From the NCBI GenBank assembly GCA_027596075.1, contig JADGJC010000019.1:62001-126000 (forward strand): a stretch of DNA of 64,000 bases. Direction: 5' to 3'. Position numbers and translations under genes: made by a program. The DNA comes from Rhizophlyctis rosea (taxonomy: Eukaryota > Chytridiomycota > Chytridiomycetes > Rhizophlyctidales > Rhizophlyctidaceae). Positions 11,625 to 23,399 of this stretch are shown one piece after another (positions within the stretch are counted from its first letter, which is position 1; every line of letters begins with the position of its first letter). The notes below the pieces were generated by a model. That model did no database searches. It saw nothing but the letters and a program-made list of their open reading frames with translations, and was not told the origin of the DNA.

Positions 11625-12755
11625 TTGCTACCCGCAACCCCGCATGCTCCTGACGCCCGGCGATGGCTGTTGGAGAACTTCAATGCCGGAGCGCCTGTGG
11701 AAGGCCTGGTGAGAGATGTTTCGGATGAGGATTTCCGGGCCGGGAAGGGGTGGCCGACTATGAGGTTTGAGCCGCTTGTTGGGGGTGTGGGGAAGGATGC
11801 TGAGGGGAAGGGTGATGGAAGGAAATTTGCGGGATTTGATAAGAAGGTATTCCGAACTCCCGTCTATGTGTCGATTTTACCAAAACATGCTCCACCGCGA
11901 CCAAGACATGTGGAGCTCCCGGGAACAGGAGCGGGTCATATGTGTACCGCCGATCCCAGTACAGCTGTTCCAGAGACGGAAGTGGTGGATGCAGCGAGGA
12001 CGCTACGCTTCCATGATCATACCTTGCTGAGCGAAAACCTGCCTCCAAGATGTGTGACGCCGGTCCCACAGCACGGAGTTTGTGAAGATGATGTAGAGCA
12101 CGGTCATACATCTCATATCGCCCCTTTGTGCAATGAAGATACTTCACATCTACGACCCCCCACTCACCACATCAAACATATCCCTCCGTCACCGAGTCCA
12201 AAAACTGCATCACCAACACACCTTCCCGCCCTGCACGACACACTACCTCCACCACGCACACCATTCTCCCAAACTTGTGCACAAAAATCACGTCCACAAT
12301 CACTCCCCCTTGTCCCTATCTCCCCACCTCAATCCCACCAACCGCCACCACCACCACCACCACCAACAATCCTCCCGCTCTCACTCCCCCCACTCCCAAC
12401 CCACCTCCGCACCCAATCACGCCAAAAACCCCGCACGCAACAAGGTAAACGCCGCCAAGCTCTAGATATTCTCCTCAACTCCTCCCGAACCCCTCCCCCG
12501 CCCCGATCTCCATCCCCACCGCACCTCCCAACACTCCCCACACCCTCATCGAACCCACCACCCCGTGCGGCAACACACCACAAGCCTCTCAAACCTGCAG
12601 CAGTCCGGTTCAAACTAAAATTACGATTGGGTGGGGACGGAGAGGTGCAGCATGGTGCCAGAATTGGAAAGGTAAGCGTGAGTGAAGATGTGTCATCTAG
12701 AGTTGTTACTCCGGTGGTGCGCTTCGCTGCTGGTGGTAGGGAGGGAAAATTTTAG
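11625..12755 (+). CDS. Uncharacterised proline/histidine-rich reading frame
   Basis: An open frame of 376 codons with its first in-frame ATG at 11760; upstream it stays open, so an earlier exon may exist. The first part (RRWLLENFNAG, DEDFRAGKGWPTMRFEPL) looks like folded protein. The rest is rich in Pro, His, Ser and Thr with a poly-proline run near 12340. Around 11850-12030 another frame also looks protein-like (FYQNMLHRDQDMWSS), and a GT at 11848 or 12453 could start an intron, so the gene is probably spliced. I could not build a phase-consistent chain. Family unknown. Confidence 0.35.
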   Translation: MLPATPHAPDARRWLLENFNAGAPVEGLVRDVSDEDFRAGKGWPTMRFEPLVGGVGKDAEGKGDGRKFAGFDKKVFRTPVYVSILPKHAPPRPRHVELPGTGAGHMCTADPSTAVPETEVVDAARTLRFHDHTLLSENLPPRCVTPVPQHGVCEDDVEHGHTSHIAPLCNEDTSHLRPPTHHIKHIPPSPSPKTASPTHLPALHDTLPPPRTPFSQTCAQKSRPQSLPLVPISPPQSHQPPPPPPPPTILPLSLPPLPTHLRTQSRQKPRTQQGKRRQALDILLNSSRTPPPPRSPSPPHLPTLPTPSSNPPPRAATHHKPLKPAAVRFKLKLRLGGDGEVQHGARIGKVSVSEDVSSRVVTPVVRFAAGGREGKF

Positions 12756-13146
12756 TGATAGAACAAGTCTTAAAACATAGAAGTTTACAGGTAGCATTAG
12801 CGTCATTTCCTCTGTATGTTGGTAGATGAACGATAGATAAACAGCATAGTGGTTTCATAACAGCTTATGGATTTCCGAATAATAAACTGAAAAGCAAACC
12901 GATACATTAAACACGCTCGTGAGGCAACCCGATCCACGCAAGCGCAATCGGCAAAAGTCAGATCTTCCTACCTCGGGTATACAAATCTGATTATTCCACA
13001 TGGAACGGAAAAAAGCAACGATCGACGAACTACCTACACCTCGCACACCTCCATCTACCACTATTTACTCTTTCTACCTACTACCCTATTCGGGAAACAT
13101 CTGCCCTACCACTCCCCAACTCCCCTACCTCAACTCCACCCCCACA
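12756..13146. other. Short intergenic stretch
   Basis: Separates the preceding plus-strand frame from the 3' end of the minus-strand ArgJ gene (convergent). AT-richer; no gene or clear repeat seen. Confidence 0.4.
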
Positions 13147-14698
13147 TCAAGACCGATAATCAGCATTAATACTAACATACTCATGACTAAAATCACACGT
13201 ATACATATTCGCCTTCCCACTCCCCAACCCCAAATCAACCCTAATCACCAAATCCTCCTTCTCCAATATCTTCGCCGCCTTCGCCTCATCAACATCATAC
13301 GGCGCCCCGTCCTTGAATAAATGCAACGCTGGCAACGATCCGTCTCCCGGACCGAAGTGGAGGTTCACGGATTCTGGTGTTATGGGAATACCGGCATACC
13401 CAACAGCACAGACGATCCGACCCCAATTTGCGTCTTTGCCGTAGATAGCGGTTTTGACGAGCGGGGAGGTGGCGATTGTGGAGGCGATTTGTTTGGCTTC
13501 GGTGAAGGAGCGGGCACCCTGTGTTTGTTATTGGAATAGTTGGAATTCGCTCAGATCAATGAAACAAGCAACAACCAAATGAAAGCTGTGAATTTGGCAC
13601 AATCGCCTCAAACCCACCTCAACCTGAATATCTATAAACTTCGTGGCACCCTCCCCATCCCTCACGATCAACTTTGCCAAATCCGCCGAGAACGCCGTCA
13701 AATTGTCACGGAACTCCAAGAATGCCGCGGAATGCAAGTCATCAATCACTGGTCCTCCTGCTGCACCGTTGGCGAGGACGGAGAAGGTGTCGTTGGTGCT
13801 GGTATCTCCATCAACGCTAATGGCATTGAATGAGCGGTCTGCAGCGTATTTTAGTGCGGCATCGAGGCATTCCTTTGATATGGCGGCGTCGGTGAAGACG
13901 CTGCTAAGCATGGTTGCCATGTTTGGGTGGACTGATGATGTGAAGAGGGAGGAAGGCTGCATTTGAGTTTCTGGCGGGGACTGAGATGAGATTTGAACGG
14001 TACTCACTCATTCCGGCACCTTTACACCACCCCGCCATCCGATACGTCCCACTCGCACCAGAAAACTCCTGACTCCTCAACTTCGGAAACGTATCCGTCG
14101 TCATAATCCCCTCCGCAGCCGCCAACCACCCCTCATGCCCCTCCTGCACCTTCCCAACCAACTGCCGGATCCCATCCGTAATCTTCTGCATGTTCAACTG
14201 CTGCCCAATCACACCGGTAGACATCACCACCGTCCTCGTCGCATTCTCCACATGCTCCACCCTCAATAGATCGTCAACGAGTTTACTCATCTTCCAAGCA
14301 TTGGAAAGCCCTTCCTCGCCCGTACACGCGTTCGCGCAGCCAGAGTTGACGACGAGGGCACGGACAGAGCCCTTTTGGTCTTTGCCGGAGGATTTGCCGA
14401 CAACTTCGCGGGAGACTTGGACAGGGGCGGCGCAGAATTGGTTGGTTGTGAAGACGGCGGCGGCGGTGCAGGGGTGGGTGGTGGAGACTATTAGGGAAAG
14501 GTCTTTTGCGCCGGTTTTCTTTACGCCTGTTGCGAGGGCGCCAGCTTTGTAGCCTTTGGGGTAGACGCCGGACGTGGGGATAAGATGTTGTTTTGGGTAT
14601 TGGGATGTGGAAGTGGAGTAGGAGCGACGCATTGTGCACTGGCTGATTGTACGCCGAAGGGAAGCGGTGCGGAGTGCTTGGGAAAATTGGGCAGGCAT
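13147..14698 (-). CDS. ARG7: Mitochondrial ornithine/glutamate N-acetyltransferase (ArgJ)
   Basis: It transfers the acetyl group from N-acetylornithine to glutamate in the cyclic arginine pathway and, in bifunctional members, also uses acetyl-CoA. Exons 14698-14008, 13931-13618 and 13518-13147 have matching phases and give 458 residues. The first 30 residues ([20 protein letters not shown] and following) are rich in Arg and Ser and lack acids, a mitochondrial targeting signal. Family motifs: [18 protein letters not shown], and the autoproteolysis site restored across intron 1 as [11 protein letters not shown], with the catalytic threonine in ATML. Later come [21 protein letters not shown] and the conserved C-terminal [12 protein letters not shown]. 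The 3' splice site of intron 1 was chosen because only that AG restores the motif. Confidence 0.95.
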
Positions 14699-15298
14699 TT
14701 TGTGAGTACACTTTGAAGCGCGTGTGGGAACGAAGATGAGTGCGAGGGGTAGGGAAGATCACGGGATGTTGCTCGAGCTTTTATTGTTGACTGCACCGCA
14801 GTGTGACCCTTATTCGTCTTGTGCTTAAATTCGTGTATGCACTTCGTTTCGGACAAGTGTGGGAAATCGTGGTCTTAGGCAGATGGGATTATGCCTTCTG
14901 TGGAACGTTGACGCGAATGATTCTGCATGATAAAGGATACAATCATTGGAGGATTACTGCGGTGGCTTGTTGGCAAAATGGGATCCAGTCGGATACACTC
15001 ACACTAAGGGTCCATATACTGGTAACTTGCATTTGACGAGAGGGGAGGAAGAAGAGGGCTTTTCAACAGTTGAATGATGATGAACCTTCTCACATTCGTT
15101 ATTGAGGGTTGATTAAGCGCAACCGAATGTTTCTCCAGCTGGGGAAGCTTTGTGCGCACCATCGCCGTCGCCATGAATCGAGGATGCACCCGGCGAATGA
15201 TACAAAAGAAGATGATAAATTTGAAAATTCTCCATATGTACTATTTACATATACATTGCACATACGAAATCGAACCATTGAACAGCAAGTCCCAGATC
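14699..15298. other. Intergenic region upstream of ArgJ
   Basis: Holds the ArgJ upstream region and the 3' side of the minus-strand ferric reductase-like gene. No gene recognised. Confidence 0.4.
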
Positions 15299-17332
15299 CT
15301 ATATATCCCAATGAGCACAATACCACGCTATCCTCCCTTTCTTCACCAATTTCTTTGCCCCGACATTCCAATCCACACAAACATCCCGCACTCCATTCAA
15401 CAACCCTACTGGACCACTGGCATATACCCATACACCACTCTCCACATCCTCTCCTCCAACTCCCTTCACTGTACCGTCCACCAACTGCTTCACATCCACG
15501 CGCCCACTCTGTCCTCCCTCGCCAGTCAAATGCACAAGCACGTCCACGCCATCTACATTATCTTCCCAATCCGTCAAGGAAGAGATGGGTACGTAGTCGC
15601 AAGCCCGGAGCGTCCATACTAGTGTTACTTTACGCGTGCGGAACCAGGACGGGAGGGGATTTGCAGTGCGGAGGGTGAGGAATGCTTTCGCGATGGAGAG
15701 GGCACCTGTTATGCCGGTCCCGCCGGCGATGAGGAGGAGGTGTTGGTGTAGGAATGGGGATGGGTGGAGTGGAGATATGTATGGCCCTTCGATGCAGATA
15801 TTCAAGGGGATGGTGGTAGGAAGTTCGCAGGGTGGGGAGATAGTGATTTCGGTGCTTTCTCGTGAAGTGAGGGGTTGTGGTGGAGGAGGTAAGGAATTCG
15901 TTTCGAGTTGAGGAACTAGATTTGCCACTTTGACGGTCCATTCCTCCTTTTTCCTTTTCGCGCGTCCCTTCTTCTGCTTCTCGTCCGACGTGTCTCCTTC
16001 CGTTACTGATATGGCTTTTCGAGCGCTACCACCGGCCATCAAAATGACCGGTCGAAATACAAGCGAAACCGTCAAAGCCTTCTTTCCATCGAGCACATCT
16101 CGTCTCAAAGCTACCATGTCCGAGACAGTGGTAAATGGATGAATCTCCCACTTGCTAATCGCGGGTATTCTGACATAGAACGTGCACAACGGCGAAACAT
16201 TCTCCACCACCACCGCATTTGCCCCTTCAGCCTGCTCCTTCTCATCATGCAAAACAGGAACATCAAGCACATACCACCCCTTCCCAACATGCTTCAACAC
16301 CCCGTCCCTCCTCACTCTCAAACCCCTCACCCTCCAAACCCAATCCCCAATCCAAGCCAACAACCCTGGCAACACACAGTAGAAATCCGTATCCGCGTGA
16401 ATGCACGCAAACACAACCACTAAGCCCGTAACCGTATGGAAAAGATAAAAGGTGTTGTAATTTTTCGTCCGGAAGTATGGCAACGACGTCACAGCCACCA
16501 CAATCAACGCAACGAACGAAGCCATCCCAACAGCAAGGCACGTCGCGCGGTATATGTTGTTCATCACCTCCCCCTCCGTAAACGTCGGATTGTCCACAAA
16601 GAACACACTCTTCGCCGGATCAGGTAAGCCCGCAAAGATCGGCACCCAGCTATAAAACGCCGCCATATGGATGAGAACCAATAGAAGCAGCGTGTACGAC
16701 GACCAAATATGGAACGTGAGCAGCGACGCTCCGGGGATGTTGAGTGTTGTTGTCAGGAGGGAGGTGCGGGCGACTGTGAGGAGGGCAAGCCCGAGGCAAA
16801 GATCGGCCAAGTGGCCTACTAAACCCATGATCGCTAGTCTATTTGTTCCGTATTCAGCGGCAGTACCAGCAGCTCGAGCCGCATAAACATCCCTCATGTC
16901 CTTCCACCATACTCCCGCCCCGTTAGCAAAGAGGAATAACGTCCATATGATCATGAGGATGTTCCCAACTGTGAATGTGTACCGCTTCTGTTTGGAGACT
17001 TTAAGCACCACAGCACGATCAAGTGCAGACCGGAATGAATCTCTAAAATAGAGTGCTACACCCGTTGACGCAATCCAGAGATAGAAATGGATGACGTGCA
17101 AACGGGTTGGGTAGGGGAACCATCTTGCGGAGCAGACGGCCGCGCCGCAGAGGGTTTGGGTTTCGGGCGCTGGGGAGGGTTCGGGGAGTGTGGGGGTGGT
17201 AATGTCTTTTGGGTCTGGTTCGAAGGGGGTGGTCCATGTTAGGACGAGGGAGATGCCGAGGGCAAGGAGGAGGGATGCGAGTGATGTTAGAAGAGGCCCG
17301 ATAGGTCGTTGGGGAAGGAGGGATGGTGCCAT
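15299..17332 (-). CDS. Ferric reductase / NADPH oxidase-like membrane flavocytochrome
   Basis: It moves electrons from cytosolic NADPH through FAD and two haems across a membrane to ferric/cupric ions or oxygen. Single exon; ATG at 17332 gives 677 residues (an in-frame TTG 105 bases upstream is a less likely start). A hydrophobic segment near residues 12-30 is followed by about five more up to residue 350. The haem ligands are visible: HIWSSYTLLLLVLIH (His-X13-His) and HTVTGLVVVFACIH (His-X12-His). The FAD site is HPFTTVS, and the NADPH site is LLLIAGGTGITGALS. The end (AWYCAHWDI) differs from the aromatic ends usual in both NOX and FRE proteins. A charged insert (KQKKGRAKRKKEEW) lies between the FAD and NADPH sites. 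FRE versus NOX cannot be decided from this alone. Confidence 0.87.
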   Translation of the reverse strand: MAPSLLPQRPIGPLLTSLASLLLALGISLVLTWTTPFEPDPKDITTPTLPEPSPAPETQTLCGAAVCSARWFPYPTRLHVIHFYLWIASTGVALYFRDSFRSALDRAVVLKVSKQKRYTFTVGNILMIIWTLFLFANGAGVWWKDMRDVYAARAAGTAAEYGTNRLAIMGLVGHLADLCLGLALLTVARTSLLTTTLNIPGASLLTFHIWSSYTLLLLVLIHMAAFYSWVPIFAGLPDPAKSVFFVDNPTFTEGEVMNNIYRATCLAVGMASFVALIVVAVTSLPYFRTKNYNTFYLFHTVTGLVVVFACIHADTDFYCVLPGLLAWIGDWVWRVRGLRVRRDGVLKHVGKGWYVLDVPVLHDEKEQAEGANAVVVENVSPLCTFYVRIPAISKWEIHPFTTVSDMVALRRDVLDGKKALTVSLVFRPVILMAGGSARKAISVTEGDTSDEKQKKGRAKRKKEEWTVKVANLVPQLETNSLPPPPQPLTSRESTEITISPPCELPTTIPLNICIEGPYISPLHPSPFLHQHLLLIAGGTGITGALSIAKAFLTLRTANPLPSWFRTRKVTLVWTLRACDYVPISSLTDWEDNVDGVDVLVHLTGEGGQSGRVDVKQLVDGTVKGVGGEDVESGVWVYASGPVGLLNGVRDVCVDWNVGAKKLVKKGRIAWYCAHWDI

Positions 17333-18271
17333 GTGTGATAGACGTTGTGACCGAAGTAACGGATTGGAAGAGGTTTTAGGATTGACGTGTTTGCGGCATA
17401 CTTCGAGGAGAACCGGGTTGAGAGCATATTGGCGCAAGCATGGGAATATATATGGTCTCCGTCAAGTTGCTTGCTGAGTCCTGACGCGTTGACATTGAAA
17501 GTCATTTTTCCGCCATTGACGAATTGAGATGACGGCGGGTTCGGAGTTTTCGGAGCAGGGTCCGAGTTGGACATCGACGGGCTTTTTTTTATCAAACTTT
17601 CCATGACGGATCTGGAGACCGCCATCGTACACGGGAGCGCCGCTTCCGCCTGCAGCTTGACTGGGGCGTCGCGGCAGGGAACGGCAGCGTTCCCGTTATC
17701 TCCTTCTCAATTACCTCGTGTGTCAGGGGATGACCAAGACGTTGAAAATTTGATAAGAAGACCACTTCGAAGCAATTTACGAAGTGGCATGCCATGTGAT
17801 ACCTATCTCACTGCCTGCATCATTGTCCCGCAACTCAAACGAGATGTGGAGAGAGTAGGACACCCACAACATTTCCTTGCCAAAAAACCCTGTCCTAGCA
17901 CCCCATTCCAGCATCATGAGAAATCAACCCAATCACCAACAAACACCACAAAAGACACAAGACACTTTGAAACAGCACCTAACAATCTCTTTTCTTTTCA
18001 TGTTAAGTTATTCGAAAACGAATATACAAAGAAAGTGGGGAAGCGACCTAGCGCAAAACAAACACGAAAGAAGAAAGACCTTCTTCGTGCTAAAAAAAGA
18101 AAGGGGGGAATCGGTAATGCATATTTACAATTGAAAACAAAGGGGGGTTGTGTTGGCTATCTGTTATGGTGAACCAACAACATGAAACGACTTCTCTTTT
18201 TGACAACTTTTGCCTTCTTCCTTCGGCCTATGGTATACCCTCCCTCCTCGTTGCCCAGCAACAACATCCCC
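17333..18271. other. Intergenic region with one weak open frame
   Basis: A plus-strand frame (17567-18172) ends in a lysine/arginine-rich segment, but no domain, splice signal or promoter context supports it. The region separates two minus-strand genes. Confidence 0.4.
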
Positions 18272-19762
18272 TCAAATCGGCCTAGCACCCTTCCCGCCCG
18301 AAGCCGAAGACGGCGAGTACTTCGGACCCTTCAAGTACCACGGGTGCCTAACCACCTGCTCAACCGTCATCCTCTTCCGAGGATCTTTCTCCAAGAGCCC
18401 ACGCAACACGTCCCGGCACCCCGCCGAAGCATGCACGGGCGTCGGGCGAACATTGGGGTTGATGATGTCCTCCGGGGTGTCGAACGGCATCGCGCCCTTG
18501 GAGACCATGTCGTAGAGCAGCACCCCGAGCGACCAGGCGTCTGCTAGGGCTGGGGAGTAGAGGTGACCGAGGAGGATCTCGGGAGGTGCGAACTCGAGGG
18601 TGCCGTGGAAGTCGTGGGTAGTGGAGAGGACGGTGTCGAGGGAGATGGTGGCTCCAAAGTCGATGAGTTTGGCCTTTGGGCGGGGACGGGCGGGTGTTGC
18701 GGGTGCGGATGTTGATGTCGGGGTGGCGGGTGGAGTAGGGGTGGCGGATGGGGAGGCAGGTGTCGACGATGATGATGCCGGCCAATCGACGAGGACGTTT
18801 TCGTCTTTGATGTCGCCGTGGACCAGACCGTTTTGCAGCATGAAGTGGACCCCGTCGACGATTTGGGTGAAGATGGCGTGGGACTCGTCCTCGTTCAGGG
18901 AACGGACTTCGAGCAGTTCGAAGAGGTCCATGGCCTTTTGACGGACAGGACGAACGGTCGAGACTGGGAACTGGGTGGCAACTTCATCGGCGACGAAGGC
19001 AGAGTCTTTCCAGGCCGACCCGAAGAGTTCCATGACGATGAGATGGACGCCGTTGCCAGGGAAGTAGTCGATGAACTGGATGAGCGATGGGTGGTGTAGC
19101 TTGGCCATGATGTAGACTTCGGTGGGAATCAAGTTGCCGCCGTACTTGTCATCATCGGCGATCCAGCGGTTGGTAGGGATGCGGTTGGAGGGAATGAGCT
19201 TGACGGCGAACTGAATGAAGCGTGCAAGAGTCAGAGGCATTGTGACCTTTGATTTGAAATGAAATCAATGGATGCATACCTCTTTCCCGTCACTTCTCCT
19301 CACAGCACTGAAGATGTGCCCCGATCCACCAACCCCGAGCTCATCCTTCACAATGTACTTCTTCTTGAACTCCACCGGAAGTGATACCCGGGAAGATTGC
19401 CTCGGCTGCGGAGCTTGATGGTGATGATGGTGCTGCGGTGTTGATGGCATGTGCTGTGATTGCTGTGGCAACTGTCGTTGCTGGTGTGCCGATGATACTT
19501 GTTGCTGTTGCAGGCCCTGCCGTGGTTGGGATTGATGTTGCTGTGGTGATTGTCGTTGGGCCTGTTGACTTGCTTGCGAATCGAAACCGCATCGTGGACC
19601 AGCAGCTGCAGCAAAGGAACCAGCTGGTACGAAGGAGGAGGCTTGCCTGGACGTGGGTGCCGATGACGAGAAGGCTGGAGTGGCCGATGCTCTCCGAGGT
19701 TGTGCACTCTTTGATTGATACATTTGCGTCTGGTGGTGATGGTGGTGGACGAGGGCGGGCAT
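18272..19762 (-). CDS. Serine/threonine protein kinase (PASK/PIM-like)
   Basis: Two exons, 19762-19280 and 19210-18272, joined in phase 0, encode 473 residues. The first 130 residues are low complexity (His, Gln, Ser, Ala, Pro). The kinase domain starts near residue 135: Gly loop GVGGSGHIFSAV, then FAVKLIP with the ATP-binding lysine just after the intron. Further motifs are MAKLHHPSLIQF, MELFGS, catalytic loop LVHGDIKDENVLVD, LIDFGATI and the APE-type LEFAPPEIL. The catalytic loop has HGD instead of HRD. About 37 residues of Ser/Thr/Pro/Ala repeats are inserted between the catalytic loop and DFG. The overall pattern (DLFELLEV, HGDIKDEN, DAWSLGVLLYDM) recalls PAS kinase/PIM relatives such as yeast Psk1; no PAS domain is seen. 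Confidence 0.88.
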
Positions 19763-22700
19763 GGCTTTGCTCTGTGGGAAGGTGATGGCGATTTCGGTAT
19801 GTTTGGTGTCAAGCGGAGCAGTGGAAGCACGCGAACGTTCCGTATTGAGTGATTGTTAATGGTACAATCGATGGGAAGAAGGGTATTATGTTTGCGGCTA
19901 GCGATTTGACAGGGCAGGTATGTCTATAAATATGTGAAGAAGGGTTCAAGGGAAATGGAAGGGCACAGTGTAAGGAGGGAGTTCAAATACGCAACATGCA
20001 CGAAAGGGGCACAGTTCATGACACCCCTCTGCAGCCTTACCAAAATACTAGTGAGGAGTTGTTAAGTTGTTTTGGGGAGACGGATGGAGGGACAGGCACT
20101 CGGGTGGTGGGTATTGAATGTGGGAAAGCAATGTGGGAAAGCAACCTCCGAATGGTTGGTAAGGTGTATAGATCTGTGCCTTCTGGTTCAAGACCGATTG
20201 TGTGTGTGGTCTGGGTAGTGGATCGCAGGAAAGAAGCGTGATCGTGGACTCGTTTACATTAAATGCCGCAGTGCGGGCAATTCACTATGTACATTCAAAT
20301 CTGGCAAAATGCTATAAGCCAAACTAAAAAGTATGTGCAAGGAGAGGTCGCGCGGTCGTTGGGGGGGGATGCAGTGCTTTTGTATCAGCTGCAGCTTTTA
20401 CAAAAAACGCGCTTTGACCAAGCACGCATGAATTTTAATGATTACAACCAAATTGCCGGGTGTCTTATCCACAACAATGGGCCCTCAGATGGGAATGACT
20501 GACAATTCCGTCGTCACGGGAAAATTGGGGAAAATGGGTTCGACGTGCCATTTGATACTCCGTATGGAGAGCAGTGCCGTTTGACACGAAGATGGGCAGT
20601 TATGTCAATCAGAATAGACAGTCGGTGGGGTCCTCTTTTTTTTCTTCACGCATCATACGTGTTGTCAGAAACCCGGCTCATTCCTTGGGATATCCTACCC
20701 ATCATATGGTACCAAAGGGAAGATTCTCCGATTTCACACAGATGCGGTGAGATGACTCCATTGCCCGGCTGTCTTCCCATTCCCATACTAAATCGAGTCT
20801 GAATCGGTTCCACCACTGGACCCTGAACGCGGGAATGTATATGGCACTCGGATGGGTGTGATATTAGTAATCGGCATGACGCGCGCGGATTGACGCCACT
20901 TGGCCGGTTATTCCGCCTCAAGCCAACCATTTCGTAGTGACTCACAATTTTTACCAAGACTCCCTATGAAGTGGTTCCCATGTCCATTAAATCTGCGCAT
21001 ATTTCAGAGCAGCCGAAGAGCATATGACAGTCACCCTTTTAAGTGACTTCTCGATGCGATGACTAATAGAGCTCTATTTCAAATGCGTCCATGCCTGCTC
21101 TACGTGTTACGATCAAGAGCATTCTAAGAGAATGGTCATGTGCTTTAGGTTGCTCCTATTGCTGTTGCATGTCCTCTCACGTTCAGGCCGGTAAACGCCG
21201 GTCTACTCACAAACCGTATGCGCCGTTCTTCCATCCCAGCACTTCCAAAGACTGACATTCATGACTTCACGCATGACGTCGAGTCAATCTCCGTGACATA
21301 TAGATGTGACGATGATGGCTTCGGAGGTTATAGCTTTTTTGGTTCTTTTTTCCCATTGATAGCGGCGTCCCAAACCATGGGATATTGCAAACAAGCAGCG
21401 CGCGTGAGAATGGGTGGCTCAGACGTTGGCAAAAGCACAGCAGCACCCTGGCGTGCAGCTGACGTCACGGTAATCGGAGCTTGGTTGTACATCCGATCAG
21501 ATCCGAACCCGTGGGACACCCCGTGCCGCTGGGCCGCTTTTCACTAGGTAGACCCTGATTCAAAGCTGATAAATGGTTCGATCAGAATCGAATCTCAATA
21601 CACTACAAGCTAAAAGCCTAACAACCAACTTACCCTCTTCAATTAAGATATTGGGAAACATTAGCACTGGTGTCTTCCCGTCATTATTCCCTTCCCCGTC
21701 TTATCATCCCGAGTTCCCCTCTGCGTCAGGTGCCCATTGTCCAATCATTGTCCAAAGGCGCGGTAGGTAAACTCTCCTCACCCCTCACCGACGCATCCCG
21801 ATGGAATCGTCATGGGGCAAGCAACAATGGCTCGCGGCGCCAGATAGGGAACAGCAGACACCATCTGTTAACGCGAATGTGGTGAAGTTTTCCAGGGTGC
21901 TCTCCCAACCTCATAAACATGAGGCGGCTCTACACCCCTGTAAACCCCTGATAAGGTAAGCAAAGTCGCCAGTTTCCCGACGAGACTACCAACGCGTTCC
22001 CCACTCCAACCACCACCCACAGGCGCAAGCTCCAATATGGGAAGGTGCAGCAAAGTAATATAAAAGACGAGGTGAAGTTGGGAGGAGAGTGCAGTCAAGT
22101 CATCGGGCTCTATCGATGATGGCAGTGAAGTCATTTTGTTACCCGCGGGAAAGGGAGACTGAGTCGGTAGGCCATGTTGTGTAAACAACATGAGGAGTGA
22201 ACAGCCAATGGGTCGCGAGCTTCGTGGACATGCGAGACCTGATTGGATGCCGTGCATGCTATTCGCGTTCCTAACTGATACAGGAGGGGACGCCAGTATC
22301 TCGTGTAGGCATCGGTAACAGGAGTCAGGGTTCCTTGATAGATGACTCTTATTGAGCACACACCCTGACAATGTACTAATGACAGTTCAACTGCCCAAAG
22401 CGGCTAAGCGGGGCAGTACCCCTCCCTAACTTTCCCTATCAAACAAAACTCGAACGACAACCCCCATCGGGACCCCGAGCAATTTCATTAAACGGCCCCG
22501 GGCTCCGTTTCCGCTGCATGACATACAGCAACGAGTCGGAGTCGGATACCCAGACCGATACTCCATCGTGTACCACTCCGATATAACATAGCATGCCAAT
22601 CTTCAACGCGTGTCTCTGCAACTAGGTACTTCAATATAAAAAGTCGCGAACCAAAGACACTTCAACCTATCAAACTATCAAACATTTAATGCCACCTATG

Positions 22701-23399
22701 TCCACGACAATGCTCTAGACCAAAGATCGACACACCAACAAAACCATTAAATGTTTCCCGATTCAGGCGTCCGTTACAGTACACTGGAGGGAGACCATCG
22801 GGCCAGGCTCATCGGATCTCAGCGATTCAAGATAGGGTGTCGATTCACTATCGAGATGTGTATATTTTGATATCTTGACCGTAAGATTCAAGATTCAAAG
22901 AAAATACATGGGAATCGATACACCAACGTATGATGTTCCCGAGCGTAGAAAGTAGTGGAAAACCAGATTGTTCGCGAACTACAGACTCGAACCGAGTCGT
23001 ACTGACAAGTCATATCCAGGTAGCTCTGGTAGCCCAAATAACATCCCAACCACCAGAACAACCTAATCACCACCACGAAAAAAGAAAAAAAACGCAGGCA
23101 GATGTTTTTCCAAAGCCCCCGCCACAGAAAACATAAAGGAGATCTCGCAAAGCTTTAAACTCTTTTTGAGAGAACGGGAAAGATATACCACAGTTCAAAC
23201 CAACCACTTGCAATACTTCTAATAGGAAGACCAGGATTGAAAGTTAACGAAAGGAGTGAAACGCACAACTTTAGAGTAAATTTAAAGAAAAATATACAAA
23301 ATTAACAAATCATCCATTCCAAGCGCCCCCATTTCATCCTCACTCATCATTAGGACCACTGTTTACACCAAACCTCCCCTTCCCCATCCACCCCACTCA
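19763..23399. other. 3.6-kb gene-poor region
   Basis: No frame in this stretch has a recognisable domain or a consistent exon chain. It lies between the 5' end of the kinase gene and the 3' end of the flippase gene. An 88-codon minus-strand frame with a hydrophobic middle (ATG at 22134, end 21868) is the best coding candidate but is weak. The rest could be regulatory, untranslated or non-coding RNA sequence. Confidence 0.4.

Noticed and set aside
17567..18172. 201-codon plus-strand frame
   Set aside because: Composition shifts from Ser/Thr-rich to Lys-rich without any domain, and codon use differs from neighbouring genes; likely untranslated sequence.
21868..22371. Minus-strand frame with hydrophobic segment
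   Set aside because: Only 88 codons from its ATG, no splice partners and no known family; kept as a weak candidate in the gene-poor region, not as a gene.
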